A stretch of 64,000 nt of DNA from Leptolinea sp964397625 (lineage in GTDB: Bacteria; Chloroflexota; Anaerolineae; Anaerolineales; Anaerolineaceae), in NCBI GenBank assembly GCA_964397625.1, contig CAYNJT010000007.1:1-64000 (forward strand), in the 5' to 3' direction. Positions 41,648 through 50,372 of this stretch are shown here, one piece after another. Position 1 is the stretch's first letter, and each line of letters opens with the position of its first letter. The translations under genes and the position numbers were made by a program. A model generated the notes under the pieces. The model saw only the letters and a program-made list of their open reading frames with translations, did no database searches and was not told where the DNA came from.

Positions 41648-43669
41648 ATGAATTTTGTCAACAATTTACGAATGAATCAAAAGTTATATTTCGGTTATGG
41701 AATAATCATTTTATTAATGGTGGTCATTGCTTTTCTAGGATATCGGGGAATAACGGATGTAAACAACGATCTTGACATGATGTACAACCAGCAGCTTGTG
41801 ATCATCGAAAAGATGGATGCTATAAGCGCAGATATTTCACTGATCAAGGGGGGATTCTTTAAATACCTGGCCATACCTGAGGAGGTCGGCAGCGTCCTTT
41901 CTGATTTCAATGCCCGGGTAGGAGATATAGATTCCATCATAGAAGTGATTAAGGGACAGCAACTTTCAACCGAAGCCGCATTGCAATTCGAAGAATTTGC
42001 AAAGAATTGGGAAGGATACAAAGCATCTGCGATAGAAGTCATGTCTTTTCTCGCGTATAAAAATAGTCCGGCAGCATTGACCAGCCTTTCATCAGGCGGC
42101 CGTTTGTTCACGGCACAAACCGCGTTGGAAGAAAGTCTCTCCAGGATGTTGGAAATAAACCGGAATCAGGCCGATGAGGAATTTCAAGCAGCCGCTCAAA
42201 AGGTTAATCAGACGCGGATGGTATTACTCATCGGAATTTTCGTCTGTTTTCTGATAGCTTGCATGATCATATACCTTATTAATCAAAGTATTATTCCCCC
42301 CTTAAAGCTTGTTAACACTGCTCTACAGACTTTGATGCTCGGCAGTACGGTTTTTGTAGTGGATGAAAAAACACGTAATGGATTGATCCATAGAAAAGAT
42401 GAATTTGGGGAACTTTCCAGATCGGTCATCGGTACGCGTAGATATTTCACCGAGATGGCCAACGCGGCCGAGGCAATAAGCAAGAAAGACCTCGCCTTGA
42501 AAATCCAGCCCAAATCGCCGGATGATAAACTGGGGACCACACTTGCATATATGGTCCAGTCACTGAATACTACCATCTCCGATGTCGCTGGAGCTACGCT
42601 TCGCGTTCAAGAAGCGTCACAACAACTGGCCAGTGCCTCTGACCAATCCAGCCAGGCTACCAACCAGATTGCCACAACCATCCAACAGATCGCCAAAGGG
42701 ACTACTCAACAATCAGAGGCGGTAAATCGTACAGCTTCTTCCGTTGAACAAATGGGACGGGCAATTGAAGGTGTGGCAAAGGGTGCGGAGGAACAGGCTG
42801 CGGCTACCTCCAAAGCGTTTAATTTAACCAATCAATTATCAAAAGATATCAATAATGTGGCGGGTAATATACGAGAAATGGTGGAAGGTTCAACAGCTGC
42901 CGCTGATGCCGCCCGACGCGGTTCTGCCACGGTCAATCAGACACTCACCGGTATGCAATCCATTAAAATGGCCGTTGACCTATCCGCGCAAAAGGTACAG
43001 GAAATGGGTACCCGCTCTGACGAAATTGGCAATATTGTCACTACCATCGAAGATATCGCATCTCAGACCAATTTGCTCGCGTTGAACGCGGCCATTGAGG
43101 CCGCTCGTGCCGGTGAGGCAGGGAAGGGCTTTGCCGTGGTTGCGGATGAAGTCCGTAAGCTGGCAGAAAGGTCATCCACATCCACCAAAGAGATTGCGGA
43201 TTTGATTCGCAACATTCAGCAGTCAGTCTCTCAAGCAGTCGCGGCAATGGAAAAGGGTTCAAAGGAAGTGGAAAATGGCGTGACTCTCGCCAATCAATCA
43301 GGTGCCGCCTTGCAGGAAATCCTCACAACCAACGAGAATGTCAACTTACGAGCACAGGAAGCAGCCCGCGGCGCGGAGAGCATGGCATCTTCTGCCAGCG
43401 AATTGGTTGTGGCGGTTGACACTGTCTCAGCCGTTGTGGAAGAAAACACCGCCGCGACGAAGCAGATGGCCGATGGCTCCGCCGAAGTCACCCAGGCTAT
43501 CGAGAACATCGCCTCTGTGTCTGAAGAAAACTCTGCTGCCGTTGAAGAAGTATCCGCGTCGACGGAAGAGATGACAGCCCAGGTTCAAGAGGTTTCCATA
43601 TCAGCTAAAGATCTTTCAAATCTCGCGATCGAGCTGGAAGATATCGTAAAACAGTTTAAATTGACCTGA
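41648..43669 (+). CDS. Methyl-accepting chemotaxis protein
   Basis: The 673-residue receptor has a membrane helix near residues 13-33, a four-helix-bundle sensor domain outside (about 34-192), a second helix near 193-215, a HAMP domain (about 218-300) and a long cytoplasmic coiled coil. The signalling tip IASQTNLLALNAAIEAARAG near residue 480 and the EVRKLAERS segment are intact. Gln/Glu pairs for methylation are present, but the C-terminal CheR-docking pentapeptide is absent. GGAGG lies close before the ATG. CheW follows, with no CheA, CheY or flagellar gene in the window. Confidence 0.95.
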   Translation: MNFVNNLRMNQKLYFGYGIIILLMVVIAFLGYRGITDVNNDLDMMYNQQLVIIEKMDAISADISLIKGGFFKYLAIPEEVGSVLSDFNARVGDIDSIIEVIKGQQLSTEAALQFEEFAKNWEGYKASAIEVMSFLAYKNSPAALTSLSSGGRLFTAQTALEESLSRMLEINRNQADEEFQAAAQKVNQTRMVLLIGIFVCFLIACMIIYLINQSIIPPLKLVNTALQTLMLGSTVFVVDEKTRNGLIHRKDEFGELSRSVIGTRRYFTEMANAAEAISKKDLALKIQPKSPDDKLGTTLAYMVQSLNTTISDVAGATLRVQEASQQLASASDQSSQATNQIATTIQQIAKGTTQQSEAVNRTASSVEQMGRAIEGVAKGAEEQAAATSKAFNLTNQLSKDINNVAGNIREMVEGSTAAADAARRGSATVNQTLTGMQSIKMAVDLSAQKVQEMGTRSDEIGNIVTTIEDIASQTNLLALNAAIEAARAGEAGKGFAVVADEVRKLAERSSTSTKEIADLIRNIQQSVSQAVAAMEKGSKEVENGVTLANQSGAALQEILTTNENVNLRAQEAARGAESMASSASELVVAVDTVSAVVEENTAATKQMADGSAEVTQAIENIASVSEENSAAVEEVSASTEEMTAQVQEVSISAKDLSNLAIELEDIVKQFKLT

Positions 43670-43824
43670 TTTTTACGGCCTTCCTGTTGAAAAAGTAGGA
43701 TAATTTAACTGTTGAGTATTAGAGTAAAAACAAATCGCCGAATTATTCAAGTTTGCAGAAGTCTGCAGAATTCACGGCATGAAGTTATTAACCCAATTCT
43801 GGATATACCGATCAGGAGGCATGA

Positions 43825-44283
43825 ATGGAGCAACAACTTGTGGTTTTTGAATTGGCTGAAGAGAACTACGGTATTGATATATCCGCCGTGGAAGGCATCA
43901 TTAAAATGCAACCGATAACAAAAATGCCACAGGTGTCTACCTTTATTGAAGGAGTCATCAACCTCCGGGGGGTCGTTGTTCCAATTATTGATCTGCGTAA
44001 ACGATTTGGTCTGCCAGTCAACGAACACTCCTCAGAAACCAGAATCGTCAACGTTTTCATCGGCAAATCGAAGATAGGGATGATCGTGGATGCCGTTTCT
44101 GAAGTAATGCGCATCCCGGAAGAAGCCATAGAACCCACTCCACCCATGATCTCCTCCGTCAACACCTCCTTCATTCGCGGCATCGCAAAACTGGATAATC
44201 GATTGATCACCCTGCTGGACCTGGATAAGATTTTCTCCTTTGAAGAACAAACTCTGCTTTCCAAAGCATCTGCCACAGCCTAA
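43825..44283 (+). CDS. cheW: CheW-family coupling protein
   Basis: The 152-residue single-domain CheW (VVFELAEENYGIDISAVEGI, GVINLRGVVVPIIDLRKRFG, GMIVDAVSEVMRIP) links receptors to the CheA kinase. AGGAGG five bases before ATG 43825 fixes the start. It lies 155 bases after the receptor gene and is probably made to serve it. CheA must be encoded elsewhere. Confidence 0.93.
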   Translation: MEQQLVVFELAEENYGIDISAVEGIIKMQPITKMPQVSTFIEGVINLRGVVVPIIDLRKRFGLPVNEHSSETRIVNVFIGKSKIGMIVDAVSEVMRIPEEAIEPTPPMISSVNTSFIRGIAKLDNRLITLLDLDKIFSFEEQTLLSKASATA

Positions 44284-44312
44284 TGTGGTTAATGCGGGCT
44301 TGAGTTCTGTAC

Positions 44313-44327
44313 TATGATCGTATTGTG
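44313..44327 (+). promoter_or_regulatory. -10 box six bases before a GTG start
   Basis: TATGAT (44313-44318) is followed after six bases by GTG 44325. TTAATG 18 bases before it is a weak -35 match. This arrangement predicts a leaderless mRNA. Confidence 0.35.
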
Positions 44328-45119
44328 ACCGGTCGGATCATTAAAAAGACTGATCTGTTATCATCTTTGTGTTCCCACGGGAAGGTCGAATCTGGGGAGG
44401 CCGTTACCCGCCTGTCAGTGGAACCGGGGGAAGCCGGCCAGTATCGGCTTTCCCAGCAGGATGATTATTCCAACCTGCCCCGTGGTAAATTCCTTTACAG
44501 GCCACCTGTTTCACTTTCTCTCTCTGCCAGAGTTTCTGAAGAAGACCTTCCCGGAACATGGGGATTTGGTTTCTGGAATGATCCATTCTCCGCTGGTTTG
44601 AGTATCAAAGGTTCGGGGTTCCGTCTGCCTGCCCTGCCGCAGGCTGTCTGGTTTTTTTTCAGTTCTTCACGCAGCGATCTTAGTTTTCAATCAAATACAC
44701 CTGTCAATGGTTTGACAGCCGCGGTTTTCTCCTCTATCAATGTGCCTTCAGCGCTGCTTGTACTGGCAGCTCCCGCGATGCTTTTTCTGCCGGTAAAACC
44801 TGCCGCTCGGTTAATTCGCCGGGCAGCCTCAAGGGTTATTCATGACACATATTGCCCGCTGGATATCAACCCGACTGACTGGCACACATACCAGCTGGAC
44901 TGGCAGCCCGACTCTACCTGTTTCAGCCTGGATGGCAGATCCGTTTTTGAAACCCGTCTATCACCCCGCGGCCCGTTGGGGCTCGTTATCTGGATGGACA
45001 ATCAATATGCCTGCTTTTCAGCCAGCGGTGTTGCGCGATTTGGAACAGAAGCCAATTCACAACCAGGCTGGATGGAATTTAAAGATTTGGAAATCAAATC
45101 AATAATTCAGCAAAGTTAA
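44325..45119 (+). CDS. Concanavalin-like (GH16/LamG-type) fold protein, hypothetical
   Basis: The 264-residue protein has no signal peptide. The end of the sequence, NPTDWHTYQLDWQPDSTCFS followed by LDGRSVFETRLSPRGPLGLV and VIWMDNQYACF, is the typical jelly-roll lectin/glucanase strand pattern, and the N-terminal VSLSLSARVSEEDLPGTWGFGFWNDPF fits it. The ExDxE catalytic motif of GH16 is not visible, so a binding or degenerate enzyme role is more likely. A hydrophobic stretch near residues 140-155 could be a loop helix. The start is GTG 44325, with no RBS. Confidence 0.5.
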   Translation: MTGRIIKKTDLLSSLCSHGKVESGEAVTRLSVEPGEAGQYRLSQQDDYSNLPRGKFLYRPPVSLSLSARVSEEDLPGTWGFGFWNDPFSAGLSIKGSGFRLPALPQAVWFFFSSSRSDLSFQSNTPVNGLTAAVFSSINVPSALLVLAAPAMLFLPVKPAARLIRRAASRVIHDTYCPLDINPTDWHTYQLDWQPDSTCFSLDGRSVFETRLSPRGPLGLVIWMDNQYACFSASGVARFGTEANSQPGWMEFKDLEIKSIIQQS

Positions 45120-45142
45120 CCGTCATTCTTTATTGTTACTTT

Positions 45143-45895
45143 TTACTTTCTCGCAAAATCGCGGGGTAGAATGATTTCCCCCATGCTGACATCCCCCAGA
45201 TGATCCACAGATTCAGGTCTTCGATCTGCCAGCCAGGCTGTGGCTGCAGATATCAGTGCGCGCAGCTCGTGAGCCGGCATGATCTGGTTCATCGGAATCT
45301 GTGAAGTACGCAGCCGGTAGCGTGTAAATTCCTCCAGAAATGACATCGGATCTTTTACATCAAAGCCAAATTCAAACAACAACAACTGACGCTGCAACCG
45401 CCCTTCCAGCGAACGTGAATCGTACGGCAGCGATCCTGTAGCCATCCAGTAAGCGGCATCGCTTTGGGTTTCAAAAAAAACTCGAGGCTTCCCAAAATTG
45501 GATTCTTCATAACCCAACTGCCGAATACCGGCAGTCAATTCCAGACTCCGTTCCACCCACAATTGTAGTTTTTTACCTTCATGAAGGTTGGGTATGGATG
45601 GGAATCCCCGGGCTGTTAGAGCGGCGTCGCCTGTGCGGTGGTTCGCGCCAGGATTGGATTGTTCCTTGTCAAATAATCCGCCCTGAACGACCGTACCTTC
45701 AGACCGGTCAAGATATATCGGCCCGTTCACCGCCACCAGCGCGGAAGACTGCCCGGCCAGGTACGCCAGCACGTCACCCAACCGGCCATGACCGCAGGCT
45801 AGAATTTCAAGGCTGTCATTCAGGGCATAATAAAAATATGGTTTCTGAATGGCCTGAACATCGATCCCCAGATAAGTTTGAAAGCCGCTGACCAT
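45143..45895 (-). CDS. DUF429-family protein (RNase H-like fold)
   Basis: The product of about 250 residues resembles DUF429 proteins, which are predicted RNase H-fold nucleases. The first strand YLGIDVQAI carries the first Asp and there is a SDAAYWMATGSLPYDSRSLEGRLQRQ segment typical of the family. The second acidic position, usually in an IAIDAP-like motif, reads VAVNGP here, so Asn replaces Asp. ATG 45895 starts the domain. The frame begins further upstream at TTG/ATT-like codons without support. Convergent with the preceding gene. Confidence 0.65.
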   Translation of the reverse strand: MVSGFQTYLGIDVQAIQKPYFYYALNDSLEILACGHGRLGDVLAYLAGQSSALVAVNGPIYLDRSEGTVVQGGLFDKEQSNPGANHRTGDAALTARGFPSIPNLHEGKKLQLWVERSLELTAGIRQLGYEESNFGKPRVFFETQSDAAYWMATGSLPYDSRSLEGRLQRQLLLFEFGFDVKDPMSFLEEFTRYRLRTSQIPMNQIMPAHELRALISAATAWLADRRPESVDHLGDVSMGEIILPRDFARK

Positions 45896-45902
45896 GATAT
45901 TC

Positions 45903-45931
45903 AGTTTAATGCAAGTTATGGATATACGCAA
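45903..45931 (-). promoter_or_regulatory. Promoter candidate just before the DUF429 start
   Basis: On the minus strand TTGCGT (45926-45931), 17-base spacer, TAAACT (45903-45908, four of six). Seven bases separate the -10 from ATG 45895, again fitting a leaderless start. Confidence 0.35.
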
Positions 45932-46006
45932 ATTTGCCTACAAACGAACAAAATAATACCGGAGGTTCGACAGTTTTTTTCATTCTACCTGATCCCATGT
46001 TAGGTT

Positions 46007-46035
46007 TTGACTAGAATGACCCCATTGGATATACT
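46007..46035 (+). promoter_or_regulatory. Promoter of the aldehyde dehydrogenase / CoA-transferase operon
   Basis: TTGACT (46007-46012), 17-base spacer, TATACT (46030-46035), each one base from consensus, 47 bases before the first start codon. Confidence 0.75.
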
Positions 46036-46081
46036 GATGAATAGTTACTAATTTATTTACATATATTGGAGGTTGGAAACG

Positions 46082-47668
46082 ATGACTGAATCCTCTGCTT
46101 TTAAACTTACCTACGCCACCATGTTTAATCCCCCGGAAGAATTGCACACCCGGTTTGAAGAGGCCTTGAAATCCAAAAAAGATCACCTGGGTGAAGAATA
46201 CCCGATGTTTATCGACGGCAAAGAAGTTAAAGTCGATGAAAAATTCGAAGACCGCTCTCCAGTAAATACAGATGTTGTTTTGGGAGTATTTCAAAAAGGC
46301 GGCGCTGATATTGCGAATCAGGCCATTGCTGCCGCGAAGAAAGCCTTCCCTGGCTGGTCTCATACCCCCTGGGAAAAACGCGTGGAGCTGCTGCGTAAGA
46401 CCGCCGCTCTAATGGATGAACGGATTTATGACTTCGGCGCCGTTATGGCCATGGAAGTCGGTAAGAATCGCATGGAAGCCCTGGGCGATGCCGCGGAAAC
46501 GGCTGACCTCATCCGCTATGCCTGTGACCAGGTGGAAGCCCATAAAGGTTTTGTCTACGAAATGGGGCATGACCCGCTGGCAGGGTACAAGGCAGATAAT
46601 ACATCCGTGCTGCGCCCATATGGCGTCTGGCTGGTGATCAGCCCCTTCAATTTCCCTTGCGCGCTCACCGGCGGACCTGTCGGCGCGGCTCTGGCTGCCG
46701 GGAATACGGTGGTAATGAAACCGGCGACTGATACCCCCTGGACAGTCAGGCTACTGGCTGAATGTTTGCGCGACGCTGGCCTTCCAGCCGGGGTTTTCAA
46801 CTACGTCACCGGCGGCGGGGCCACCCTGGGGCAGGCGCTCATCGAGCACCCTGATGTAGCCGGGGTGACATTTACCGGTTCATACGCGGTTGGCATGAAG
46901 CTTTATCGCGATTTTGCCGCGGGCAAGTGGGTGCGGCCAGCCATTCTCGAATTGGGCGGTAAAAACCCGGTCATCGTTACCCGCCATGCCGACCTGGATA
47001 CGGCCGTAACCGGCATTATCCGTTCTGCCTTTGGTCTGCAAGGGCAAAAATGTTCCGCCGCATCCCGCATTTATATTGAAGAAGCGGTTTACGATACCCT
47101 GGTTGCCAAACTGGTCGAAGCCACAAACAAGTTGACCGTTGGCGATCCCACCGAGCGAACCATTAACCTGGGACCGGTGGTCAACAAGAATTCTTATAAC
47201 GACTACCAGAATTTCGTGGATGACCTGAAGCACAGCGGCAAGATACTAACCGGTGGCAAGGTTCTGACAGATGGTGTGATGGGAAAAGGCTATTTCTGCG
47301 CGCCCACTCTTGTCGATAATCTTCCTTACAGCCATAAGCTCTGGAAACATGAAATGTTCCTGCCAATCTCCACAATCGGCCGGGTAAAGAACCTTCAGGA
47401 AGCTCTTCAATATGCCAACGACGTATCTTACGGCCTGACGGCCGGTATTTACGGTAACGAAGACGAGATCGCCGAGTTCTTTGATAAGATTGAAGCTGGT
47501 GTCAACTACGCCAACCGGCCACAGGGCGCCACTACTGGAGCATGGCCCGGATTCCAACCCTTTGGCGGCTGGAAAGGATCGGGCTCCAGCGGCAAGAACG
47601 CCGGCGGCTTGTATTACGTCCAGCTTTACTTGCACGAGCAGATCCGCACGCATATCCGCAAAGCCTGA
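46082..47668 (+). CDS. Aldehyde dehydrogenase, P5C dehydrogenase type
   Basis: The product of about 528 residues belongs to the aldehyde dehydrogenase superfamily and looks most like 1-pyrroline-5-carboxylate (glutamate-semialdehyde) dehydrogenase of the RocA/PruA group. ISPFNFPCALTGGPVGAALAA, GSYAVGMKLYRDFA, the general base Glu in LELGGKNPVIV and the nucleophile Cys in GLQGQKCSAASRIYIEE are intact. ATG 46082 is spaced nine bases from GGAGG. It leads the operon with a CoA-transferase and a D-2-hydroxyacid dehydrogenase. Proline or arginine breakdown to glutamate is likely, though no proline dehydrogenase is nearby. Confidence 0.85.
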   Translation: MTESSAFKLTYATMFNPPEELHTRFEEALKSKKDHLGEEYPMFIDGKEVKVDEKFEDRSPVNTDVVLGVFQKGGADIANQAIAAAKKAFPGWSHTPWEKRVELLRKTAALMDERIYDFGAVMAMEVGKNRMEALGDAAETADLIRYACDQVEAHKGFVYEMGHDPLAGYKADNTSVLRPYGVWLVISPFNFPCALTGGPVGAALAAGNTVVMKPATDTPWTVRLLAECLRDAGLPAGVFNYVTGGGATLGQALIEHPDVAGVTFTGSYAVGMKLYRDFAAGKWVRPAILELGGKNPVIVTRHADLDTAVTGIIRSAFGLQGQKCSAASRIYIEEAVYDTLVAKLVEATNKLTVGDPTERTINLGPVVNKNSYNDYQNFVDDLKHSGKILTGGKVLTDGVMGKGYFCAPTLVDNLPYSHKLWKHEMFLPISTIGRVKNLQEALQYANDVSYGLTAGIYGNEDEIAEFFDKIEAGVNYANRPQGATTGAWPGFQPFGGWKGSGSSGKNAGGLYYVQLYLHEQIRTHIRKA

Positions 47669-47676
47669 GGCCTGGC

Positions 47677-48579
47677 ATGAGCAAACTCTGTTCGCTCAAG
47701 GAAGCCGTCGCTCAGTTTGTGAAAGATGGAGACCTGGTTTACGCGGCCGGGTTTACCCATTTGATCCCCTTTGCCGCCGGTCATGAGATCATCCGGCAAG
47801 GGCGAAGGAATCTGACACTGGCTCGCGCCACACCTGATTTGATTTATGAGCAAATGGCCGCGGCCGGTTGCGCGAGTAAAATTATTTTTTCGTACATGGG
47901 TAATCCAGGCGTTGGTTCGCTTAGAAACCTGCGTTCCCTGGTGGAAAAGGGCATGGTCAGCATCGAAGAATACTCCCATTTCGCCATGATTACCCGCTTG
48001 CAGGCGGGGGCATCCGGCCTGCCGTTCCTGCCTATGAATGAGACCGGCGCTTTTGATCTCGAAAAGGTCAATCCCAATTTCAAACGTGTCACCAACCCAT
48101 ACTCAGGCAAATCCGTCGCGGTCGTTCCCGCGCTTTGCCCTGATGTGGCTATCATCCACGCGCAGCGCGCCGACGCGAACGGAAACGCGCAGATCTGGGG
48201 AATCCTTGGAGAGCAAAAGGAAGCTGCCTTCGCGGCGGAACATGTCATTTTGACTGTTGAAGAAGTCGTCTCAGAAGACGTCATCCGTTCTGACCCCAAC
48301 CGCACCATCATCCCTGATCTGATCGTGGATGCCGTTTGCCATGTTCCCCATTGCAGTCACCCCAGCTACACCCAGGGATACTACGACCGCGATAATGAGT
48401 TCTATCTACAATGGGATAAGATAAGCGAAACAGCTGAATCGGTTCAACAATATCTCGATGAGTGGGTATACGGGGTGGCTGACAGAGATGAATACTGGAA
48501 AAAACTGGGCACGGGCACCCATGCCCGGTTGGCGGTTGCCGAAAAATTGAGTGTGCCGGTGAATTATGGCCAATATTGA
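47677..48579 (+). CDS. CoA-transferase family I, subunit A
   Basis: The product of about 300 residues is the alpha subunit of a two-gene family I CoA-transferase (glutaconate, 3-oxoacid or IpdAB-like). The GFTHLIPFAAGHEIIRQGRR and FSYMGNPGVGS segments and VVPALCPDVAIIHAQRADANGNAQIWG are typical. ATG 47677 has TGAGG seven bases upstream. The open frame from 47542 overlaps the dehydrogenase and is not used. Its length and HGGT-like segments resemble glutaconate CoA-transferase A more than short SCOT-A, but the substrate is not settled. Confidence 0.85.
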   Translation: MSKLCSLKEAVAQFVKDGDLVYAAGFTHLIPFAAGHEIIRQGRRNLTLARATPDLIYEQMAAAGCASKIIFSYMGNPGVGSLRNLRSLVEKGMVSIEEYSHFAMITRLQAGASGLPFLPMNETGAFDLEKVNPNFKRVTNPYSGKSVAVVPALCPDVAIIHAQRADANGNAQIWGILGEQKEAAFAAEHVILTVEEVVSEDVIRSDPNRTIIPDLIVDAVCHVPHCSHPSYTQGYYDRDNEFYLQWDKISETAESVQQYLDEWVYGVADRDEYWKKLGTGTHARLAVAEKLSVPVNYGQY

Positions 48580-49333
48580 GTACACCTCCACCGAGTTAAT
48601 GATCGTCAATTCCGCCCGGTTGCTGAGAGATGGCGACGTGGTTTTTGTGGGCGTAGGTCTTCCCAACCTGGCCTGCAACCTGGCACAGCGTACGCACGCT
48701 CCCAACCTGCAGATGATTTACGAAGCCGGGGTGATAGGCGCGCGACCAGCCAGATTGCCTCTATCCATTGGCGATCCCACCCTGGTATCAGGGGCCGCCT
48801 CTGTGTGCAGCATGTATGATATTTTCACCCTGTATCTTCAACGCGGCAACGTGGATGTAGGCTTCCTTGGCGGTGCGCAAATTGACCGGTTTGGTAATAT
48901 CAATGCCACCGTGATTGGTGACTACGCGCAGCCAAAAACAAGACTCCCCGGTTCCGGTGGTTCGCGTGAGATCGCCGCCTGGGCCAACCGCTGCTATATC
49001 ATCACGCCCCACCAGAAGCGCCGCTTCCCCGAAAAGGTGGATTTTCAAACCTCAGCCGGTTTCTTTTCCGGCAAACCCGAACGGGATGCATTAAATTTAC
49101 GTGGACAGGGACCGCAGGCAGTGGTGACCGATATCGGCATACTTCAGCCGGATCAGACCGGTGAGTTGATCCTCACCGCCCTGCACCCCGGCCGGACTGT
49201 TGAAGAAGCCAAAGCCAACACGGGCTGGGATTTGCGCTGTGAGCAATTCGGTTCCGTAACCGAACCGCCGACTTTGGAAGAGATCCGCATTTTGCGGGAA
49301 GACCTTGATCCTGAAGGGATATACCTCAAATGA
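48566..49333 (+). CDS. CoA-transferase family I, subunit B
   Basis: The 255-residue beta subunit has VVFVGVGLPNLACNLAQRTH at the start and the likely catalytic Glu in MIYEAGVIGARP near residue 54, at the same place as in GctB. LGGAQIDRFGNINATVIGDY is the usual second signature. It overlaps subunit A by 14 bases, so they are made together. The retained Glu supports true CoA transfer through an acyl-glutamyl intermediate. Confidence 0.85.
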   Translation: MANIEYTSTELMIVNSARLLRDGDVVFVGVGLPNLACNLAQRTHAPNLQMIYEAGVIGARPARLPLSIGDPTLVSGAASVCSMYDIFTLYLQRGNVDVGFLGGAQIDRFGNINATVIGDYAQPKTRLPGSGGSREIAAWANRCYIITPHQKRRFPEKVDFQTSAGFFSGKPERDALNLRGQGPQAVVTDIGILQPDQTGELILTALHPGRTVEEAKANTGWDLRCEQFGSVTEPPTLEEIRILREDLDPEGIYLK

Positions 49334-50352
49334 CACCTGAAACCCATCAAATTTTAATCACCATGCCGTTCACCGAGCAGCAGATCGAGCAAATTTCTGC
49401 CATCTCCCCCCTTTTAAAAGTGACTGCCATCCGCGCTCACCAACCCGATGAAATTCCTGAAGAGGTCTGGTCGCGCACACAGATTCTTTACACTGATTCA
49501 GTCCTACCGGACCCGGCCAAGGCGCCTAATTTAAAGTGGATCCAGTTCCATTACACCGGAATTGATTACGCGATAAATAAACCAATTCTGGCAAAACCCG
49601 ACCTGACCGCCACCACCATGAGTGGCGCCAACGCTCCCCAGATGGCAGAATACGCCCTCACCATGATGCTATGCCTTGGGGCAAACGTAAAAACCATGAT
49701 CGAAAATCAGGGTAAATCCAACTGGCCGGATAAACGCTGGGAACACTACAAACATCTTGAGTTGCGCGGCAGCACTGTTGGGCTGGTTGGTTACGGAAGC
49801 ATCAACCGGGAGATCGCCCGCTTGCTGCAGCCATTCCAGGTGACCGTTCTTGCTGCCAAACGCGATCTGAAACAGCTGAAAGATGACGGCTACATTCCCC
49901 AGGGTACCGGCGACCCGGAAGGTGATTTCTTCACCCGCCTGTATCCGGTGCAAGCGCTAAACTCAATGTTGAAAGAATGTGATTTTGTGGTTATGGCACT
50001 TCCCCTGACTCCTGCTACTCGCAACATGTTCGGCGCGGAAGAATTCGCCGCTATGAAAAACTCGGCTTATTTCATTGACCTGAGTCGCGGGGGGATCACC
50101 GATCTTTCCGCTCTCAAGGAAGCGTTGGAAAAGAAAGTAATTGCCGGAGCGGCGGTTGACGTGTACCCTGAAGAACCCTTGCCGGCGAATAGTCCTCTCT
50201 GGAAAGTACCCAATTTGATCGTCTCTCCGCATGTTGGTGGTGTCAGCCCGCATTACAACAATCGGGCGGTAGACCTGTTCTGCACGAATATCCGCCGCTA
50301 TCTGGATAAAGCTCCTCTGTTCAACCGGTTTGATCCGGCAAAAGGATATTAA
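49330..50352 (+). CDS. D-2-hydroxyacid dehydrogenase
   Basis: The 340-residue NAD(P)-dependent enzyme interconverts a 2-oxoacid and a D-2-hydroxyacid. The nucleotide site GLVGYGSINREIARLL keeps GxG but has Asn where the third glycine is usual. The catalytic Arg (DLSRGG), Glu (DVYPEEPL) and His (SPHVGG) are present. The ATG overlaps the end of subunit B (ATGA), showing coupling to the CoA-transferase. 2-Hydroxyglutarate is a reasonable but unproven substrate. Confidence 0.87.
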   Translation: MTPETHQILITMPFTEQQIEQISAISPLLKVTAIRAHQPDEIPEEVWSRTQILYTDSVLPDPAKAPNLKWIQFHYTGIDYAINKPILAKPDLTATTMSGANAPQMAEYALTMMLCLGANVKTMIENQGKSNWPDKRWEHYKHLELRGSTVGLVGYGSINREIARLLQPFQVTVLAAKRDLKQLKDDGYIPQGTGDPEGDFFTRLYPVQALNSMLKECDFVVMALPLTPATRNMFGAEEFAAMKNSAYFIDLSRGGITDLSALKEALEKKVIAGAAVDVYPEEPLPANSPLWKVPNLIVSPHVGGVSPHYNNRAVDLFCTNIRRYLDKAPLFNRFDPAKGY

Positions 50353-50372
50353 ACGATTAGAATTACCGGGTT

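Noticed and set aside
44325..45119. Active family 16 glycoside hydrolase
   Set aside because: The lectin-like strand pattern is present but the ExDxE catalytic motif is not visible, so no enzyme activity is claimed.
47542..47676. N-terminal extension of CoA-transferase subunit A
   Set aside because: It lies within the aldehyde dehydrogenase gene. ATG 47677 has an RBS.
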